Part shown: positions 1-9,018 of the stretch, piece by piece
Position numbering within the stretch: position 1 is the first letter of the stretch
Layout of the letters: the number at the start of each line of letters is the position of its first letter
NCBI RefSeq assembly: GCF_004000255.1
Contig: NZ_RCIQ01000002.1
Location: 1 to 64,000 of the forward strand
DNA: 64,000 nt
Direction: 5' to 3'
DNA from: Nioella ostreopsis
GTDB taxonomy: Bacteria > Pseudomonadota > Alphaproteobacteria > Rhodobacterales > Rhodobacteraceae
The notes under the pieces: generated by a model
What the model was told of the DNA's origin: nothing
The model's input: the letters and a program-made list of their open reading frames with translations, nothing else
Database searches by the model: none
Program-made: the position numbers and the translations under genes

Positions 1-663
1 GCGTTTCTTGTTCTGACACTTGCCAACAAACTGGATGTCTTCGCGCATCATAGCTTCCTGCTGGTCATGTGGTTTGGGATGCTTGGGGCCTACCTGTCGC
101 GAATGATTGCTTTTCAGGGGGCATTTCGCCAACTCGACCATTCAAGCTTGAGAATAGATTTTTCTCTCATGTCACTCGGGGTCCGCCTCATCGTGGGAGC
201 GTTGGCCGCACTTATCTTTTATCTGCTTATTCTGGGCGACCTCGTGGGTGGAGAATTCTTTCCGGAATTGGCGGAGGAACCGTTTCTCGTAGATCGGGAT
301 ATTTTCCGGGAACCGCGGGGCCCGGATGGCGCCGATCAAGTGCTGCTCGATGATGAGGGCGCTGGCCAGACTAAGATCGAAGGCGAATCCGAGCCAGCGA
401 ATCAATTGCCGTCCGTACAGGCTAGCAATGTCACTGCAGTGGCCTCGACTCCAGCTTTGCCGGAACCGGCGCCAGACACGAGCGGTGACGCCGGTACCAC
501 TGAACGCAACACCAAGATCAACCTCTTCTCTTCCGCTTTCGCAAAGCTGTTGATCTGGGCCACCCTTGCAGGTTTCTCGGAAAGACTCCTGTCCGACAGG
601 TTGCAAGGGATATGGCGGGGAAACCGCCGCGGCGAAAATGGTTCAGCGTCAGAAATGAGTTAG
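1..663 (+). CDS. Membrane protein of unknown function, 5' end outside window
   Basis: The frame is open from base 1, so the true start lies upstream; the first internal Met is at 67. The visible 220 residues hold two or three hydrophobic segments near the N-terminal side, a long polar Pro/Glu/Ala-rich middle stretch that looks disordered, and a C-terminal hydrophobic segment containing AGFSERLL, which resembles a motif I recall at the end of some uncharacterised bacterial inner-membrane proteins. No catalytic motif is seen. Base composition is clearly poorer in G+C than hemE next door (27 of 60 bases in 121-180), which suggests a gene of different origin. It converges on hemE and the two stop codons overlap by 4 bases. 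No function is assigned. Confidence 0.6.
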   Translation, partial: AFLVLTLANKLDVFAHHSFLLVMWFGMLGAYLSRMIAFQGAFRQLDHSSLRIDFSLMSLGVRLIVGALAALIFYLLILGDLVGGEFFPELAEEPFLVDRDIFREPRGPDGADQVLLDDEGAGQTKIEGESEPANQLPSVQASNVTAVASTPALPEPAPDTSGDAGTTERNTKINLFSSAFAKLLIWATLAGFSERLLSDRLQGIWRGNRRGENGSASEMS

Positions 664-1697
664 CGCTTGGGCGTTTCACGCACCGTGTCGATCATCAGCT
701 GCACGTTCTCGGGATCTGCATCCGGCGTGATCCCATGGCCGAGATTGAAGATATGGGGTCCGCCCCGGAAGGCTTCGACAATCCGGCGGGTCTCATCAAT
801 CAGCGCCTGACCGCCGGTGACCATGTGGCCGGGCGCGAGGTTGCCCTGGATGCAGCTGTCGGATTGCAGGTTCTCGGCCGCCCAGGTTGCCGAAACCGAA
901 TTGTCGATGGCCAGGCAATCGGCCCCGACCGCCTTTGCGAAGCCGATATAGTTGTCACCGGCCTCTCGCGGGAAGGCGATGATGGGCAGGCCGGGATGGC
1001 GGGCCTTGAGTTCGGAGATGATGCGTTTCGCGGGGGCGAGCGCGTATTTAGCAAAGGCATCGCCCTTGAGTGACCCGGCCCAGGAGTCGAAGAGCTTCAC
1101 AACCTCGGCCCCGGCCTCGACCTGCATCGAAAGGTACTCGATGGTCGACTCTGTCAGCAGGTCGATGAGGGTTTCGAACGTCGCGTTATCGCCTTCGCGC
1201 AGCGCATGGGCCGGGCCCTGATCCGGCGTGCCGCGTCCTGCGATCATGTAGGTGGCCACCGTCCAGGGCGCACCGGCGAAGCCAATGAGCGTGGTCTCCG
1301 ACGGCAATTCCCGCGTCAGGATACGCACGGTTTCATAGACCGGGGCAAGGTGATCGTGGATGTCATCCTTGCCCTTCAGGCCGCGCATTCCTTCGGGGCC
1401 GGTGATGGTTGACAGGCGCGGCCCCTCGCCGGTGACGAACCACAGATCGGCCCCAAGCGCCTGTGGCAGCAGCAGGATATCGGCGAAGAGGATCGCCGCA
1501 TCGAACCCATAGCGCCGGATCGGCTGCAGCGTGACTTCGGCGGCGAGATCCGGGTTGTAGCACAGGGACAGGAAATCCCCCGCCTCGGCCCGTGTGGCCC
1601 GGTATTCCGGCAGGTAGCGTCCTGCCTGCCGCATCATCCAAATGGGCGGGTTGGGCAGGGTTTCGCCAGCCAGGGCGCGCAGCAGGGTCTTGGTCAT
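660..1697 (-). CDS. hemE: Uroporphyrinogen decarboxylase
   Basis: Converts uroporphyrinogen III to coproporphyrinogen III in the cytoplasm by removing four acetate carboxyls; part of haem and bacteriochlorophyll synthesis. The 345-residue length is normal for the family. Near the N-terminus the hallmark [17 protein letters not shown] carries the conserved substrate-binding arginines; [15 protein letters not shown] lies mid-protein and [16 protein letters not shown] near the C-terminus, both standard signatures. The ATG is preceded by GGAGG at good spacing. It is divergent from hemC with 100 bases between them, a common arrangement in Rhodobacteraceae, so both genes probably share a promoter region. 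Confidence 0.97.
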   Translation of the reverse strand: MTKTLLRALAGETLPNPPIWMMRQAGRYLPEYRATRAEAGDFLSLCYNPDLAAEVTLQPIRRYGFDAAILFADILLLPQALGADLWFVTGEGPRLSTITGPEGMRGLKGKDDIHDHLAPVYETVRILTRELPSETTLIGFAGAPWTVATYMIAGRGTPDQGPAHALREGDNATFETLIDLLTESTIEYLSMQVEAGAEVVKLFDSWAGSLKGDAFAKYALAPAKRIISELKARHPGLPIIAFPREAGDNYIGFAKAVGADCLAIDNSVSATWAAENLQSDSCIQGNLAPGHMVTGGQALIDETRRIVEAFRGGPHIFNLGHGITPDADPENVQLMIDTVRETPKR

Positions 1698-1797
1698 CTT
1701 GGGCCTCCGTCACAGTCGGCGCACCCTTTTACGCGCGGCCCCCGGTGTCAAGCAGGTCGCGTTGTCACGGGGGCAAACTGCGGCTAGGAAGGCGGGC

Positions 1798-2757
1798 ATG
1801 AATCACTCGTTGCCCACCCCCGCCCAACCCCTGAAGATCGGCACGCGCGGCTCGCCGCTGGCGCTGGCCCAGGCCCATGAAACGCGCGACCGGCTGGCCG
1901 CCGCCTTCGACCTGCCGAAAGAGGCCTTCGAAATCGTGGTGATCAAGACGACCGGCGACAACCGGGCGCTCATCGACGCCGACAAGCCGTTGAAAGAACT
2001 CGGCGGCAAGGGGCTCTTCACCAAGGAAATCGAAGAGGCGATGCTGGCGGGCAGCATCGACATTGCGGTGCATTCGATGAAGGACATGCCGGTGCTGCAA
2101 CCGGCGGGGCTGGTGCTGGACTGCTACCTGCCGCGAGAGGATGTGCGCGATGCCTTCGTGTCGCTCAACTGCGCCGGGCTGGCGGACCTTCCCGAAGGCG
2201 CTGTTGTCGGATCCTCGTCCCTGCGCCGCCGGGCACAGCTGCGCGCGCGGCGTCCCGATCTGAAGGTGGTGGAGTTCCGCGGCAACGTGCAGACACGGAT
2301 GAAGAAGCTTGGCGATGGCGTGGCCGATGCGACCTTCCTGGCGATGGCCGGGCTGCGCAGGCTCGGCATGGCCGATGTCGCCAAGGCTCCGATCGCGGTC
2401 GAGGATATGCTGCCCGCCGTGGCGCAAGGGGCCATCGGGATCGAACGGCGCGGGGATGACAGCCGTGCCGCCGACATGCTTGCCGCGATCCATGATCGCG
2501 AGACCGGTATGCGGCTCGCGGCCGAGCGGGCTTTCCTCGCCGGACTCGACGGGTCTTGCGAAACGCCCATTGCCGGCCTTGCAGAGTTGAGCGGCTCCAC
2601 TTTGCGCCTGCGCGGCGAAATCCTGCGCCCTGACGGGTCGGAGGTTCTGTCGGATGACATCACGGTTCCGGTCGAGGACGGGGCCGCTGCGGGCAAGGAC
2701 ATGGCCACCCGCCTGCGCGACCGGGCCGGTCCCGGTTTTTTCGACTGGATCGCGTAA
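1798..2757 (+). CDS. hemC: Hydroxymethylbilane synthase (porphobilinogen deaminase)
   Basis: Polymerises four porphobilinogen molecules into hydroxymethylbilane, two steps before HemE. The 319-residue protein starts with the family signature KIGTRGSPLALAQAHE, and the arginine-rich cofactor/substrate site GSSSLRRRAQL is present. Cys254 in DGSCETPIAG is the expected attachment site of the dipyrromethane cofactor. The frame stays open upstream to 1642, but that extension has no homology features, and the ATG at 1798 puts the N-terminus where the family begins. It is divergent from hemE and followed by a string of hairpins. Confidence 0.96.
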   Translation: MNHSLPTPAQPLKIGTRGSPLALAQAHETRDRLAAAFDLPKEAFEIVVIKTTGDNRALIDADKPLKELGGKGLFTKEIEEAMLAGSIDIAVHSMKDMPVLQPAGLVLDCYLPREDVRDAFVSLNCAGLADLPEGAVVGSSSLRRRAQLRARRPDLKVVEFRGNVQTRMKKLGDGVADATFLAMAGLRRLGMADVAKAPIAVEDMLPAVAQGAIGIERRGDDSRAADMLAAIHDRETGMRLAAERAFLAGLDGSCETPIAGLAELSGSTLRLRGEILRPDGSEVLSDDITVPVEDGAAAGKDMATRLRDRAGPGFFDWIA

Positions 2758-2769
2758 GCCCGACCCTGC

Positions 2770-2849
2770 TTTCATCTTGGCCAAAATACCTCGGGGGAGT
2801 CGCGAAGCGACGGGGGCAGAGCCCCCGGAAACGCTCTTGCAAGAGCGTT
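2770..2849 (+). repeat. Intergenic repeat with three consecutive hairpins after hemC
   Basis: The stretch opens with TTTCATCTTGG (2770-2780) and AAATACCTC, a motif that recurs at 62918. Then come three hairpins: GTCGC-gaa-GCGAC (2799-2811), CGGGGGC-aga-GCCCCCG (2811-2827) and the 20-base perfect palindrome AACGCTCTTGCAAGAGCGTT (2830-2849). I recall very similar strings downstream of many Roseobacter genes. It probably acts as a transcription end or mRNA 3' protection element between hemC and the convergent oxidase gene, although it lacks a clear T-tract. Confidence 0.6.
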
Positions 2850-2944
2850 CTGCACGGCCCGCATCGAGACGGAACGAAGCGGCGCGGGGCGCGAGTTACA
2901 GCGAGGGAAACCCGCCCCTCAGGCCACGCGGCCAAGCTCACGCC

Positions 2945-4360
2945 TCAGGGAATGACCTTGCCGGGATTGAGGATGCCATTGGGGTCAAGCGCCGCCTTGA
3001 TCCGGCCCATCACCGCCAGCGCAACCGGGTCCTTGTGCGCCGCCATGGCGGAGCGCTTCAGCACCCCCACCCCGTGTTCGGCCGAGAATGACCCGCCAAG
3101 CGCGATGACCTCCTCCTCCACGGCCCGCGAGATGGCCTTCATCAGCTCTTGATCCGGCGATGAGGGCCAGCCTGCGAAATGCAGGTTTCCGTCGCCCAGA
3201 TGCGCGACGTTCAGGAAGTCTATGCCGGGGTCCAACGCCCGCGCGCGGCGCTCAATACGCTCCAGCAGCTCTTGCATCAGGTCGGGCCGCACCGCCACGT
3301 CATTGTCGACGAAGGGCAGTTTCAGCAGCGCCAGTTCCGCCGCCGCCTCCCGTCGCGCCCACATCTCGGCCCGCTGCGCCTCGTTCTGGGCCACGACCGC
3401 ATCGAGGACGCCTCCGGCTTCCATCGCGGCCACCAGAACGGCCTCCAGATGCGCGGCGATCGGCACGACCCCGTCAGCTCCAGGCACGGCATCGCGGTCA
3501 GAGACCGCGCCCACCTCCACCAGCACATTGACCTCGTGCCGGTCTGCAAAGGGCAGGCGGGCGTCAGGATAGCGGGTCTTGAATGCGTCCAGATAGGCGC
3601 CGGGCATGTATTCGAACGCCTCTACCGCGCCGCCGGTCTCGGCCTGCAACGCGTGCAGCAGGCTTATCGCGTCGTCGATCGTGGCCGTCGCCACCATAGC
3701 GGTGGCGTAGGCGCGTGGCTTGGGGAACAGCTTCACCACGGCGGCTGTGATGATGCCCAAAGTGCCCTCGGCCCCGATCACCAGATCCCGCAGATCGTAG
3801 CCGGAGTTGTCCTTGTGAAGCGCGCTCATCAGGTCCATCACCTCGCCCGTGGGCGTCACCACTTCGACGCCCAGGCAAAGCGCGCGGGCATTGCCGTAGC
3901 GCAGAACATTCGATCCGCCGGCATTGGTGGACAGCGCGCCCCCCAGCATCGCCGACCCGCGCGCGCCGAAAAACAGGGGAAAGATCAGGCCCTGCGCCTC
4001 TACCGCCATGTGCAGATCAGACAGGATGACCCCGGCCTCCGCCACCGCGATCCGAGCTTCGGGGCGAATGTCCCGAATGCGGTTCATCCTGTCCATCGAC
4101 AGCATGATCGCACCCTCGGCGAAGGTGCCGCCTGCCATGCCGGTATTGCCGGATACCGGCACCACGGGCACACGCAGGTCATTTGCAAGCCGTACGACGG
4201 CGGCCACCTCTTCGATGCAGTCGGGCCGCGCGACCGCCAGCGGCGTCCAGCTCTCCTCGCCGCTCCAGTCGCTGGACCAGCGTGCCATATCCGGGCCGGT
4301 GACCAGCTTGCCGGGGCCGAGGATCTGCTCCAGTTGGGCGAGGATGTGATCGTGTTCCAT
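2945..4360 (-). CDS. FAD-linked D-2-hydroxyacid dehydrogenase (GlcD/DLD/D2HGDH family)
   Basis: A flavoprotein predicted to oxidise a D-2-hydroxyacid such as D-lactate, glycolate or D-2-hydroxyglutarate. The N-terminal half is a PCMH-type FAD domain with VPVSGNTGMAGG, GGALSTNAGGSNVLRYG and DLVIGAEGTLGII. The C-terminal half has the FAD-oxidase_C signatures HLGDGNLHF and AEHGVGVLK, including the metal/substrate histidines. With the ATG at 4360 it is 471 residues, typical of stand-alone members. The frame stays open to 4468, but the extra 36 residues are basic and low-complexity and match nothing I expect; no strong ribosome binding site marks either start. It stands alone, convergent with hemC, so the substrate cannot be read from context. 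Confidence 0.85.
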   Translation of the reverse strand: MEHDHILAQLEQILGPGKLVTGPDMARWSSDWSGEESWTPLAVARPDCIEEVAAVVRLANDLRVPVVPVSGNTGMAGGTFAEGAIMLSMDRMNRIRDIRPEARIAVAEAGVILSDLHMAVEAQGLIFPLFFGARGSAMLGGALSTNAGGSNVLRYGNARALCLGVEVVTPTGEVMDLMSALHKDNSGYDLRDLVIGAEGTLGIITAAVVKLFPKPRAYATAMVATATIDDAISLLHALQAETGGAVEAFEYMPGAYLDAFKTRYPDARLPFADRHEVNVLVEVGAVSDRDAVPGADGVVPIAAHLEAVLVAAMEAGGVLDAVVAQNEAQRAEMWARREAAAELALLKLPFVDNDVAVRPDLMQELLERIERRARALDPGIDFLNVAHLGDGNLHFAGWPSSPDQELMKAISRAVEEEVIALGGSFSAEHGVGVLKRSAMAAHKDPVALAVMGRIKAALDPNGILNPGKVIP

Positions 4361-4498
4361 GATCGGGACGTTGCGACCATTCCGTCGCCCGTGCAAGAGG
4401 TTGGGTGACCGGGAAGGGGAGTTTCCGCCCCGTATCCCCAAAAGGGCGATTTTCTGGCTTGACGCCATCCTGAGGCTGTCATACCTAGCCCCCCGTTC

Positions 4499-4575
4499 GG
4501 CGGTGTAGCTCAGTTGGTTAGAGCAGCGGAATCATAATCCGCGTGTCCGGGGTTCAAGTCCCTGCACCGCCACCA
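4499..4575 (+). tRNA. tRNA-Met (CAT anticodon, elongator type)
   Basis: A 77-base cloverleaf with acceptor arms GGCGGTG and CACCGCC, a D-arm GCTCAGTTGGTTAGAGC, an anticodon stem GCGGA/TCCGC around a loop with anticodon CAT, and a T-arm GGGGTTCAAGTCCC. The discriminator A and the CCA tail are encoded. The G1-C72 pair argues against initiator tRNA-fMet, whose first pair is mismatched. The anticodon arm is the one usual for alphaproteobacterial elongator tRNA-Met, although a lysidine-modified tRNA-Ile also reads CAT and is not fully excluded. Confidence 0.93.
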
Positions 4576-4637
4576 TCTTCCCCCATATATTGATCAGAGA
4601 ACCACGCGCGGATCGTCTGCCTGTCTTGCGCTCTCGT

Positions 4638-5510
4638 TCAGGGTCCGGTGACCGTCGGAATGCGTGGATCGGCGTCACCCGTCTGCACCCGTGCCGCGAC
4701 CGCGAGCGCCAGGGCCTGCGCCAGGCACATGGGCGCGGCGAGCGATCTTGAAAAGCTGTAGTCGTGTTCGGGCACCGGGAACAGGACGCTCGCGGATTTG
4801 GCCAGCGGGCTCAATGTGCTGTCCGAAACGGCGACAACCGGAATCCCGGCCTTGGCGGCTTCATCCACGATGCTTACCACCTCGTTGGCATAAAACCGGA
4901 AGGACACGGCCAGCAGAACGTCGCCTTGCCGCATCGTGCGCCCGACATGGGTGGCCAGGCCGCCGCCGCTGTCCAGCAGGATGCAGCGTTTGCCCAACAT
5001 GGTCAGGATATAGCGCAACAGCTCCACCACGGGGGCGGAGCGTAGCTGCCCCACCAAATAGATCACATCCGCCATGTGCAGCAATTCTGCCGCGCGGGCC
5101 AGGTCCGCGGTGTCGATGGCGGTCACCAGATCCTGAAGCGAGGCGATATCCCGCACCACCAGATCGCGCAGGAACGTGGCGTCGGACCCGTCCCCGGAGG
5201 CCAGCAGTTCCGCATCCAGCGCCTTGACCCGGGCTTCGAATCCCGGCGCTGCGGTGGACAGGCGTTTCTGGAACAGCGCCTGCAATTCCTTGAAACCGGA
5301 ATAGCCGAGCGACTGCGCAAAGCGCACGAAGCTGGAGGCGTGGATGCCACAATGTTCCGCAATGGCGTTTACCGACAGCACCGCCACGTCATTGGGGTTC
5401 TGCGTCAGGTAGAGCGAGATTTTCTGATAGGTCTTGCTCATCTGCCCATGGCGGTCGTGAATCAGCCGGATCAGGTCCTCGTAATCTGCCGGTGCCTTGG
5501 CCGATGTCAT
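4638..5510 (-). CDS. MurR/RpiR-family transcriptional regulator
   Basis: A 290-residue regulator with an N-terminal HTH_6 domain (about residues 10-85, including AEHCGIHASSFVRFAQSLGYSG) and a C-terminal SIS sugar-phosphate-binding domain (about 130-270, with VIYLVGQLRSAP and DVLLAVSFRFYANEVV). Regulators of this family usually sense phosphosugars or related metabolites and control an adjacent catabolic gene set. AGGAGG precedes the ATG. The nearest divergent target is the Tat-exported FAD oxidase operon starting at 5739, 228 bases away, so that operon is the best guess for what it controls. No ligand can be inferred. Confidence 0.9.
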   Translation of the reverse strand: MTSAKAPADYEDLIRLIHDRHGQMSKTYQKISLYLTQNPNDVAVLSVNAIAEHCGIHASSFVRFAQSLGYSGFKELQALFQKRLSTAAPGFEARVKALDAELLASGDGSDATFLRDLVVRDIASLQDLVTAIDTADLARAAELLHMADVIYLVGQLRSAPVVELLRYILTMLGKRCILLDSGGGLATHVGRTMRQGDVLLAVSFRFYANEVVSIVDEAAKAGIPVVAVSDSTLSPLAKSASVLFPVPEHDYSFSRSLAAPMCLAQALALAVAARVQTGDADPRIPTVTGP

Positions 5511-5738
5511 CGCTGTCCTCCTGTGTCATGCCGAAACCGCGCAACGGCTCGGAACAGTTTGCAATGTCTATTGCAGGCGGGCTGCGTTCAAGTGGATTGT
5601 TTTCGCATGATCGCCTTCTGCGGTGCATATCCGCGAGGTCAGGTAATCCTTACTCGTGCTCCGGTTGCGCGATACCTATGTGAATGTGATGCCAGCGCAA
5701 CGGACCCGCTGCATGGCGTCCGCAAGGGGAGAAATGTC

Positions 5739-7226
5739 ATGGGCAGGATTTCAAGACGGGCCTTTCTGCTTGGCGCAGGCGGTGCCGCCGGATGGTATGG
5801 CGCGCGGCGCTTTGGCAGTCATCTGCCCGTGCTGGATGGGGCAGGGCTGACCGTACCGGCCTCTGGTGACGGCATTCTGAACGATGCAAGCGGCCTGTCC
5901 CCCACCCCGATCCACCGCCACATCACCCTGTCGCAGGATCCGGGCGAGGCGCTGATCACCGCGATCCGGGCCGAGATCCGCGAGGCCTCTGCCGAAGGCC
6001 GCCCGGTCAATATCGGGGCCGCGCGTCATTCCATGGGCGGGCAGGCGATCCCGCGTGAGGGCCACGCGATCACCTTCGACAATGGCATGGTGGAGGCTGA
6101 TACAGCCAATGGCACCTACCGCGCCCATGCCGGTGCCCGTTGGTCACAGATCATCGGGGCGCTCGATCCCATCGGGTTCTCCCCCAAGGTCATGCAGTCG
6201 AACCACGATTTCGGCGTCGCCGCCACGTTCAGCGTCAATGCCCATGGCTGGCCGGTGCCCTGGGGGCCGATGGGGTCGACCGTGCGCAGCTTCCGCATGG
6301 TGCTGCCCTCAGGCGATCTGGTGACCTGTTCGCGCACGGAAAACGCGGACCTCTTCACCATGGCCATGGGCGGCTACGGGCTGGTGGGCGCGATCATCGA
6401 CATGGAGGTCGAGATGGTCCCGAACCAGCGCCTCCTGCCAACTGCGCAGGTCATGCCTGCCCAAGACTTTCCCGCCGCTTTCGATGCCGCGATTGGGTCT
6501 GGCGAGGTGCCCATGGCCTATGGTCGCCTGAACGTGGCCCGCGCCGAATTTTTCGAGGAAGCGATCCTTGTCAGCTTCCGTCCGGATGCGGATCAATCCG
6601 ACCTGCCCGCCGCCGAAAGCTCGGGTCTCATGTCGCATCTCGCCAGTTACATCTATCGCTGGCAATTGGGGAATGAGCCGATGAAGCATTTACGCTGGTG
6701 GACCGAAACCGTGGTCGGCCCTGCGCTTGGCAACGGAGCCTACACACGCAACAGCCTGATGAATGAACCCGTCGAAACCCTCGGCGACCGCAACCCGACG
6801 CGCACCGATATCCTGCACGAATATTTCGTGGCCCCCGACCAGTTCGACGATTTCCTGACCGCCTGTCGAGAGGTCATCCCCGGATCGTATCAGGAGTTTC
6901 TGAACGTCACCCTGCGCCATGTGGCGCAAGACGATGAAAGCTGGCTGTCCTACGCACCCGTAAACCGGATGGCCGCAGTCATGAGCTTCAGTCAGGAACT
7001 GACCGAAAGGGCCGAGGCCGACATGGCCCGCATGACCCGCGACCTCATCGACCGGATGATCGAGATCGGCGCGAGCTACTACCTGCCCTACCGGCCGCAC
7101 GCGACGGTGGATCAGCTTGTCGCCACCTACCCGCGCGCACCGGAATTCGCGGCGGCGAAGCGGGAACTGGACCCCGATCTTATCTTCCGCAACAATCTTT
7201 GGGACAGCTATCTGGGGGCGCTATGA
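5739..7226 (+). CDS. Tat-exported FAD-binding oxidoreductase (ALO/GULO-like)
   Basis: A predicted periplasmic flavoprotein of the vanillyl-alcohol-oxidase superfamily. The N-terminus SRRAFLLGAGG is a twin-arginine signal followed by a hydrophobic stretch. An FAD_binding_4 domain spans about residues 85-265, with SMGGQAIPREGHAI, FSVNAHGWPVPWGP and AMGGYGLVGAIIDMEV. The C-terminal part resembles the substrate domain of sugar-lactone oxidases. The ATG at 5739 is chosen because AGGGGAG lies just upstream and the Tat signal begins there; the frame is open far upstream only by chance. The gene overlaps the next by ATGA, so the pair is translationally coupled. Substrate unknown. Confidence 0.82.
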   Translation: MGRISRRAFLLGAGGAAGWYGARRFGSHLPVLDGAGLTVPASGDGILNDASGLSPTPIHRHITLSQDPGEALITAIRAEIREASAEGRPVNIGAARHSMGGQAIPREGHAITFDNGMVEADTANGTYRAHAGARWSQIIGALDPIGFSPKVMQSNHDFGVAATFSVNAHGWPVPWGPMGSTVRSFRMVLPSGDLVTCSRTENADLFTMAMGGYGLVGAIIDMEVEMVPNQRLLPTAQVMPAQDFPAAFDAAIGSGEVPMAYGRLNVARAEFFEEAILVSFRPDADQSDLPAAESSGLMSHLASYIYRWQLGNEPMKHLRWWTETVVGPALGNGAYTRNSLMNEPVETLGDRNPTRTDILHEYFVAPDQFDDFLTACREVIPGSYQEFLNVTLRHVAQDDESWLSYAPVNRMAAVMSFSQELTERAEADMARMTRDLIDRMIEIGASYYLPYRPHATVDQLVATYPRAPEFAAAKRELDPDLIFRNNLWDSYLGAL

Positions 7227-7627
7227 CTATCCTGCAAAAGATCTGTATCGGCTATTTCGTCGCCCTGATGATCGCGGCGTCGCTGAATTACATCCCCGGC
7301 CTCACCGATGAAAACGGGCTCGTCTTCGGGATCTTCGCGCTCGATATCTTCGACGATTCCCTGCATGTGGTGTCCGCCCTCTGGGCGCTGGCCTCGGCCT
7401 TCATCTCGTCCCGTGCCGCGCGGACCTTCCTGATCCTCTTCGGCGCGGCCTATCTGGGCGACGGGGTGTTCGGGTTCTTCACCGGCTGGGGCTATCTGGA
7501 CCTCGGCATCTTCACCAACGAGTCTCTCGGCATGGATGTCTCGCTGCCCCGCGTTCTCGCCAACCTGCCCCATCTGGCGCTCGGCGGCTTCGCGCTATGG
7601 GCAGGGCTGAGGCTGGGGCGCGGCTGA
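7223..7627 (+). CDS. Small polytopic membrane protein
   Basis: A 134-residue protein with four predicted membrane segments (around residues 8-24, 42-62, 68-88 and 110-130) and no soluble domain. No family is recognised with confidence. Its start overlaps the stop of the FAD oxidase (ATGA) and its stop overlaps the next start (TGATG), so it is made as part of the same coupled operon. A membrane partner or electron-transfer anchor for the exported flavoprotein is possible, but no haem or quinone ligand motif is visible. Confidence 0.7.
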   Translation: MTILQKICIGYFVALMIAASLNYIPGLTDENGLVFGIFALDIFDDSLHVVSALWALASAFISSRAARTFLILFGAAYLGDGVFGFFTGWGYLDLGIFTNESLGMDVSLPRVLANLPHLALGGFALWAGLRLGRG

Positions 7628-8667
7628 TGCGCATCCTGTGGCGCTGGCTGAAACGGTTGATCATCACGCTTGTCGTGGTGGTGCTTGGGCTGCTCTCACC
7701 GGTGCTCTACGTCGAAACCATGTGCCGGGGGCAGGCCGTTGCGTCGGATTACACAGCACTTCTGCCGCCGGAACATCACCGCACCGAATCCCGCACGCTA
7801 ATGACCTACCCCGAATGGCAAATCGTCCATGCCTATGACGATTATGCCGAGGTCATCCGCACCGGCGACCCGCATGAGTACAACTTCCTGCAGGCGATCA
7901 CCGGTTACTGGTCGTCGCTTTGCGCGCTGAGCGAGGCCTCCGCCGCCCATGGCGGGGTCGATGGCCCCACCCGGCAGATGGTGCATGTGATCGGCGTCAG
8001 CTTCACCGCCGAACTGCTGCTGAAGGCGGCCTATGAGGAAACGGTGGGCCGTGTTTTCACCTGGCTGCGCGGGCAGGATCGGGCGCCGCTGGATGCGCTT
8101 TCCGCCGATCAGGCGGGCCGCTATGCCAGCTTCCTGCAACAGGTGCCGTGGTATCGGTGGGATTTCGCTGCCGACGCTCAAGCGCTGCGGGACAACGCGG
8201 GCGACAGCCTGCGCGACCGGGAACGCGCCTTTGCCCTCGGTCTCGAATTCCGCGCCAAGGCGGCCTACGCGCAGGTCATCGCGGCGGCGGTCGCCAGCAC
8301 CGGGTTTGACGAGCTGCGGCTCAGGATGATCGTCACCGACCTGCCAGAGCCCTTGCCAGACGTGGACATCATCGCCGAACGCCCCGAGGGGCTGGAGCTG
8401 GAAACGCCCCGCTACCGGGAACTGACCCACCTGATGGCACGGATGGCCGGGGCGGGTGCGGATTTCGTGGAGATCGCCGGCAATGACGACATCCTGCTGA
8501 CCGTGACTTCCTCCGAGGCTGAAATGCCAGAAGCGCTGCACAGCTTCCCCCGGCAGGGCTATGGTGACTATCGGCACCTTCTGCTGATCCCGGTGAGAGA
8601 TCTGGCCGAAACCCTGCGCGGGCTGGAGGCGCGCGGGGTCACGCTGGAACATATCCATGATTATTAG
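7627..8667 (+). CDS. Membrane-anchored protein of unknown function
   Basis: A 346-residue protein with one N-terminal transmembrane helix (about residues 10-30, preceded by the positively charged WRWLKR) and a large, mainly alpha-helical periplasmic part. Residues 45-75 (MTYPEWQIVHAYDDYAEVI) look strongly conserved in style, but I do not recognise the family. The start is fixed by the TGATG overlap with the preceding gene; the frame extends upstream to 7597 only inside that gene. The last 11 bases overlap the next gene. It is probably an accessory component of the FAD oxidase operon. Confidence 0.68.
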   Translation: MRILWRWLKRLIITLVVVVLGLLSPVLYVETMCRGQAVASDYTALLPPEHHRTESRTLMTYPEWQIVHAYDDYAEVIRTGDPHEYNFLQAITGYWSSLCALSEASAAHGGVDGPTRQMVHVIGVSFTAELLLKAAYEETVGRVFTWLRGQDRAPLDALSADQAGRYASFLQQVPWYRWDFAADAQALRDNAGDSLRDRERAFALGLEFRAKAAYAQVIAAAVASTGFDELRLRMIVTDLPEPLPDVDIIAERPEGLELETPRYRELTHLMARMAGAGADFVEIAGNDDILLTVTSSEAEMPEALHSFPRQGYGDYRHLLLIPVRDLAETLRGLEARGVTLEHIHDY

Positions 8668-8950
8668 GCGGGTTCTGCTGATGCTGCCCCTGCTGGTCGC
8701 AAGCTGGCTGCTTGTCCTCACCCTCGTCATGCGCTTCTCCGATGCCGCACCTGGGGCGGTGGTGATGTTCCCGCTCGAAGGGTTCATCGCCGGCCTCCCC
8801 GCCGATCTTTCGGTCGTGGCGGCCAACGGCTTCACCGTGACGCTGGTCAGCGACACCCCCGATATGGCCCGCCGCCTCTACGAGGCAGGCGCGCCCTGGG
8901 TGCTTCCTGCAGGTCTGCCCGGCTGCCTGCCATTGCCCGACCCGCGCTGA
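8657..8950 (+). CDS. Short membrane-anchored hypothetical protein
   Basis: A 97-residue protein with a single N-terminal hydrophobic helix (about residues 6-26) and a small Ala/Pro/Leu-rich periplasmic remainder ending LPGCLPLPDPR. It overlaps the end of the preceding gene by 11 bases in another frame and is the last member of the four-gene operon that starts at 5739. The coding bias (G/C in third positions) matches its neighbours. No function can be given. Confidence 0.55.
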   Translation: MIIRRVLLMLPLLVASWLLVLTLVMRFSDAAPGAVVMFPLEGFIAGLPADLSVVAANGFTVTLVSDTPDMARRLYEAGAPWVLPAGLPGCLPLPDPR

Positions 8951-9018
8951 AGGCGTTTTGACATCCCCGCCCTATCGGCTAAGCCTGTTCCCAGATGACG
9001 CCACAGCCGGGGAGGGGC

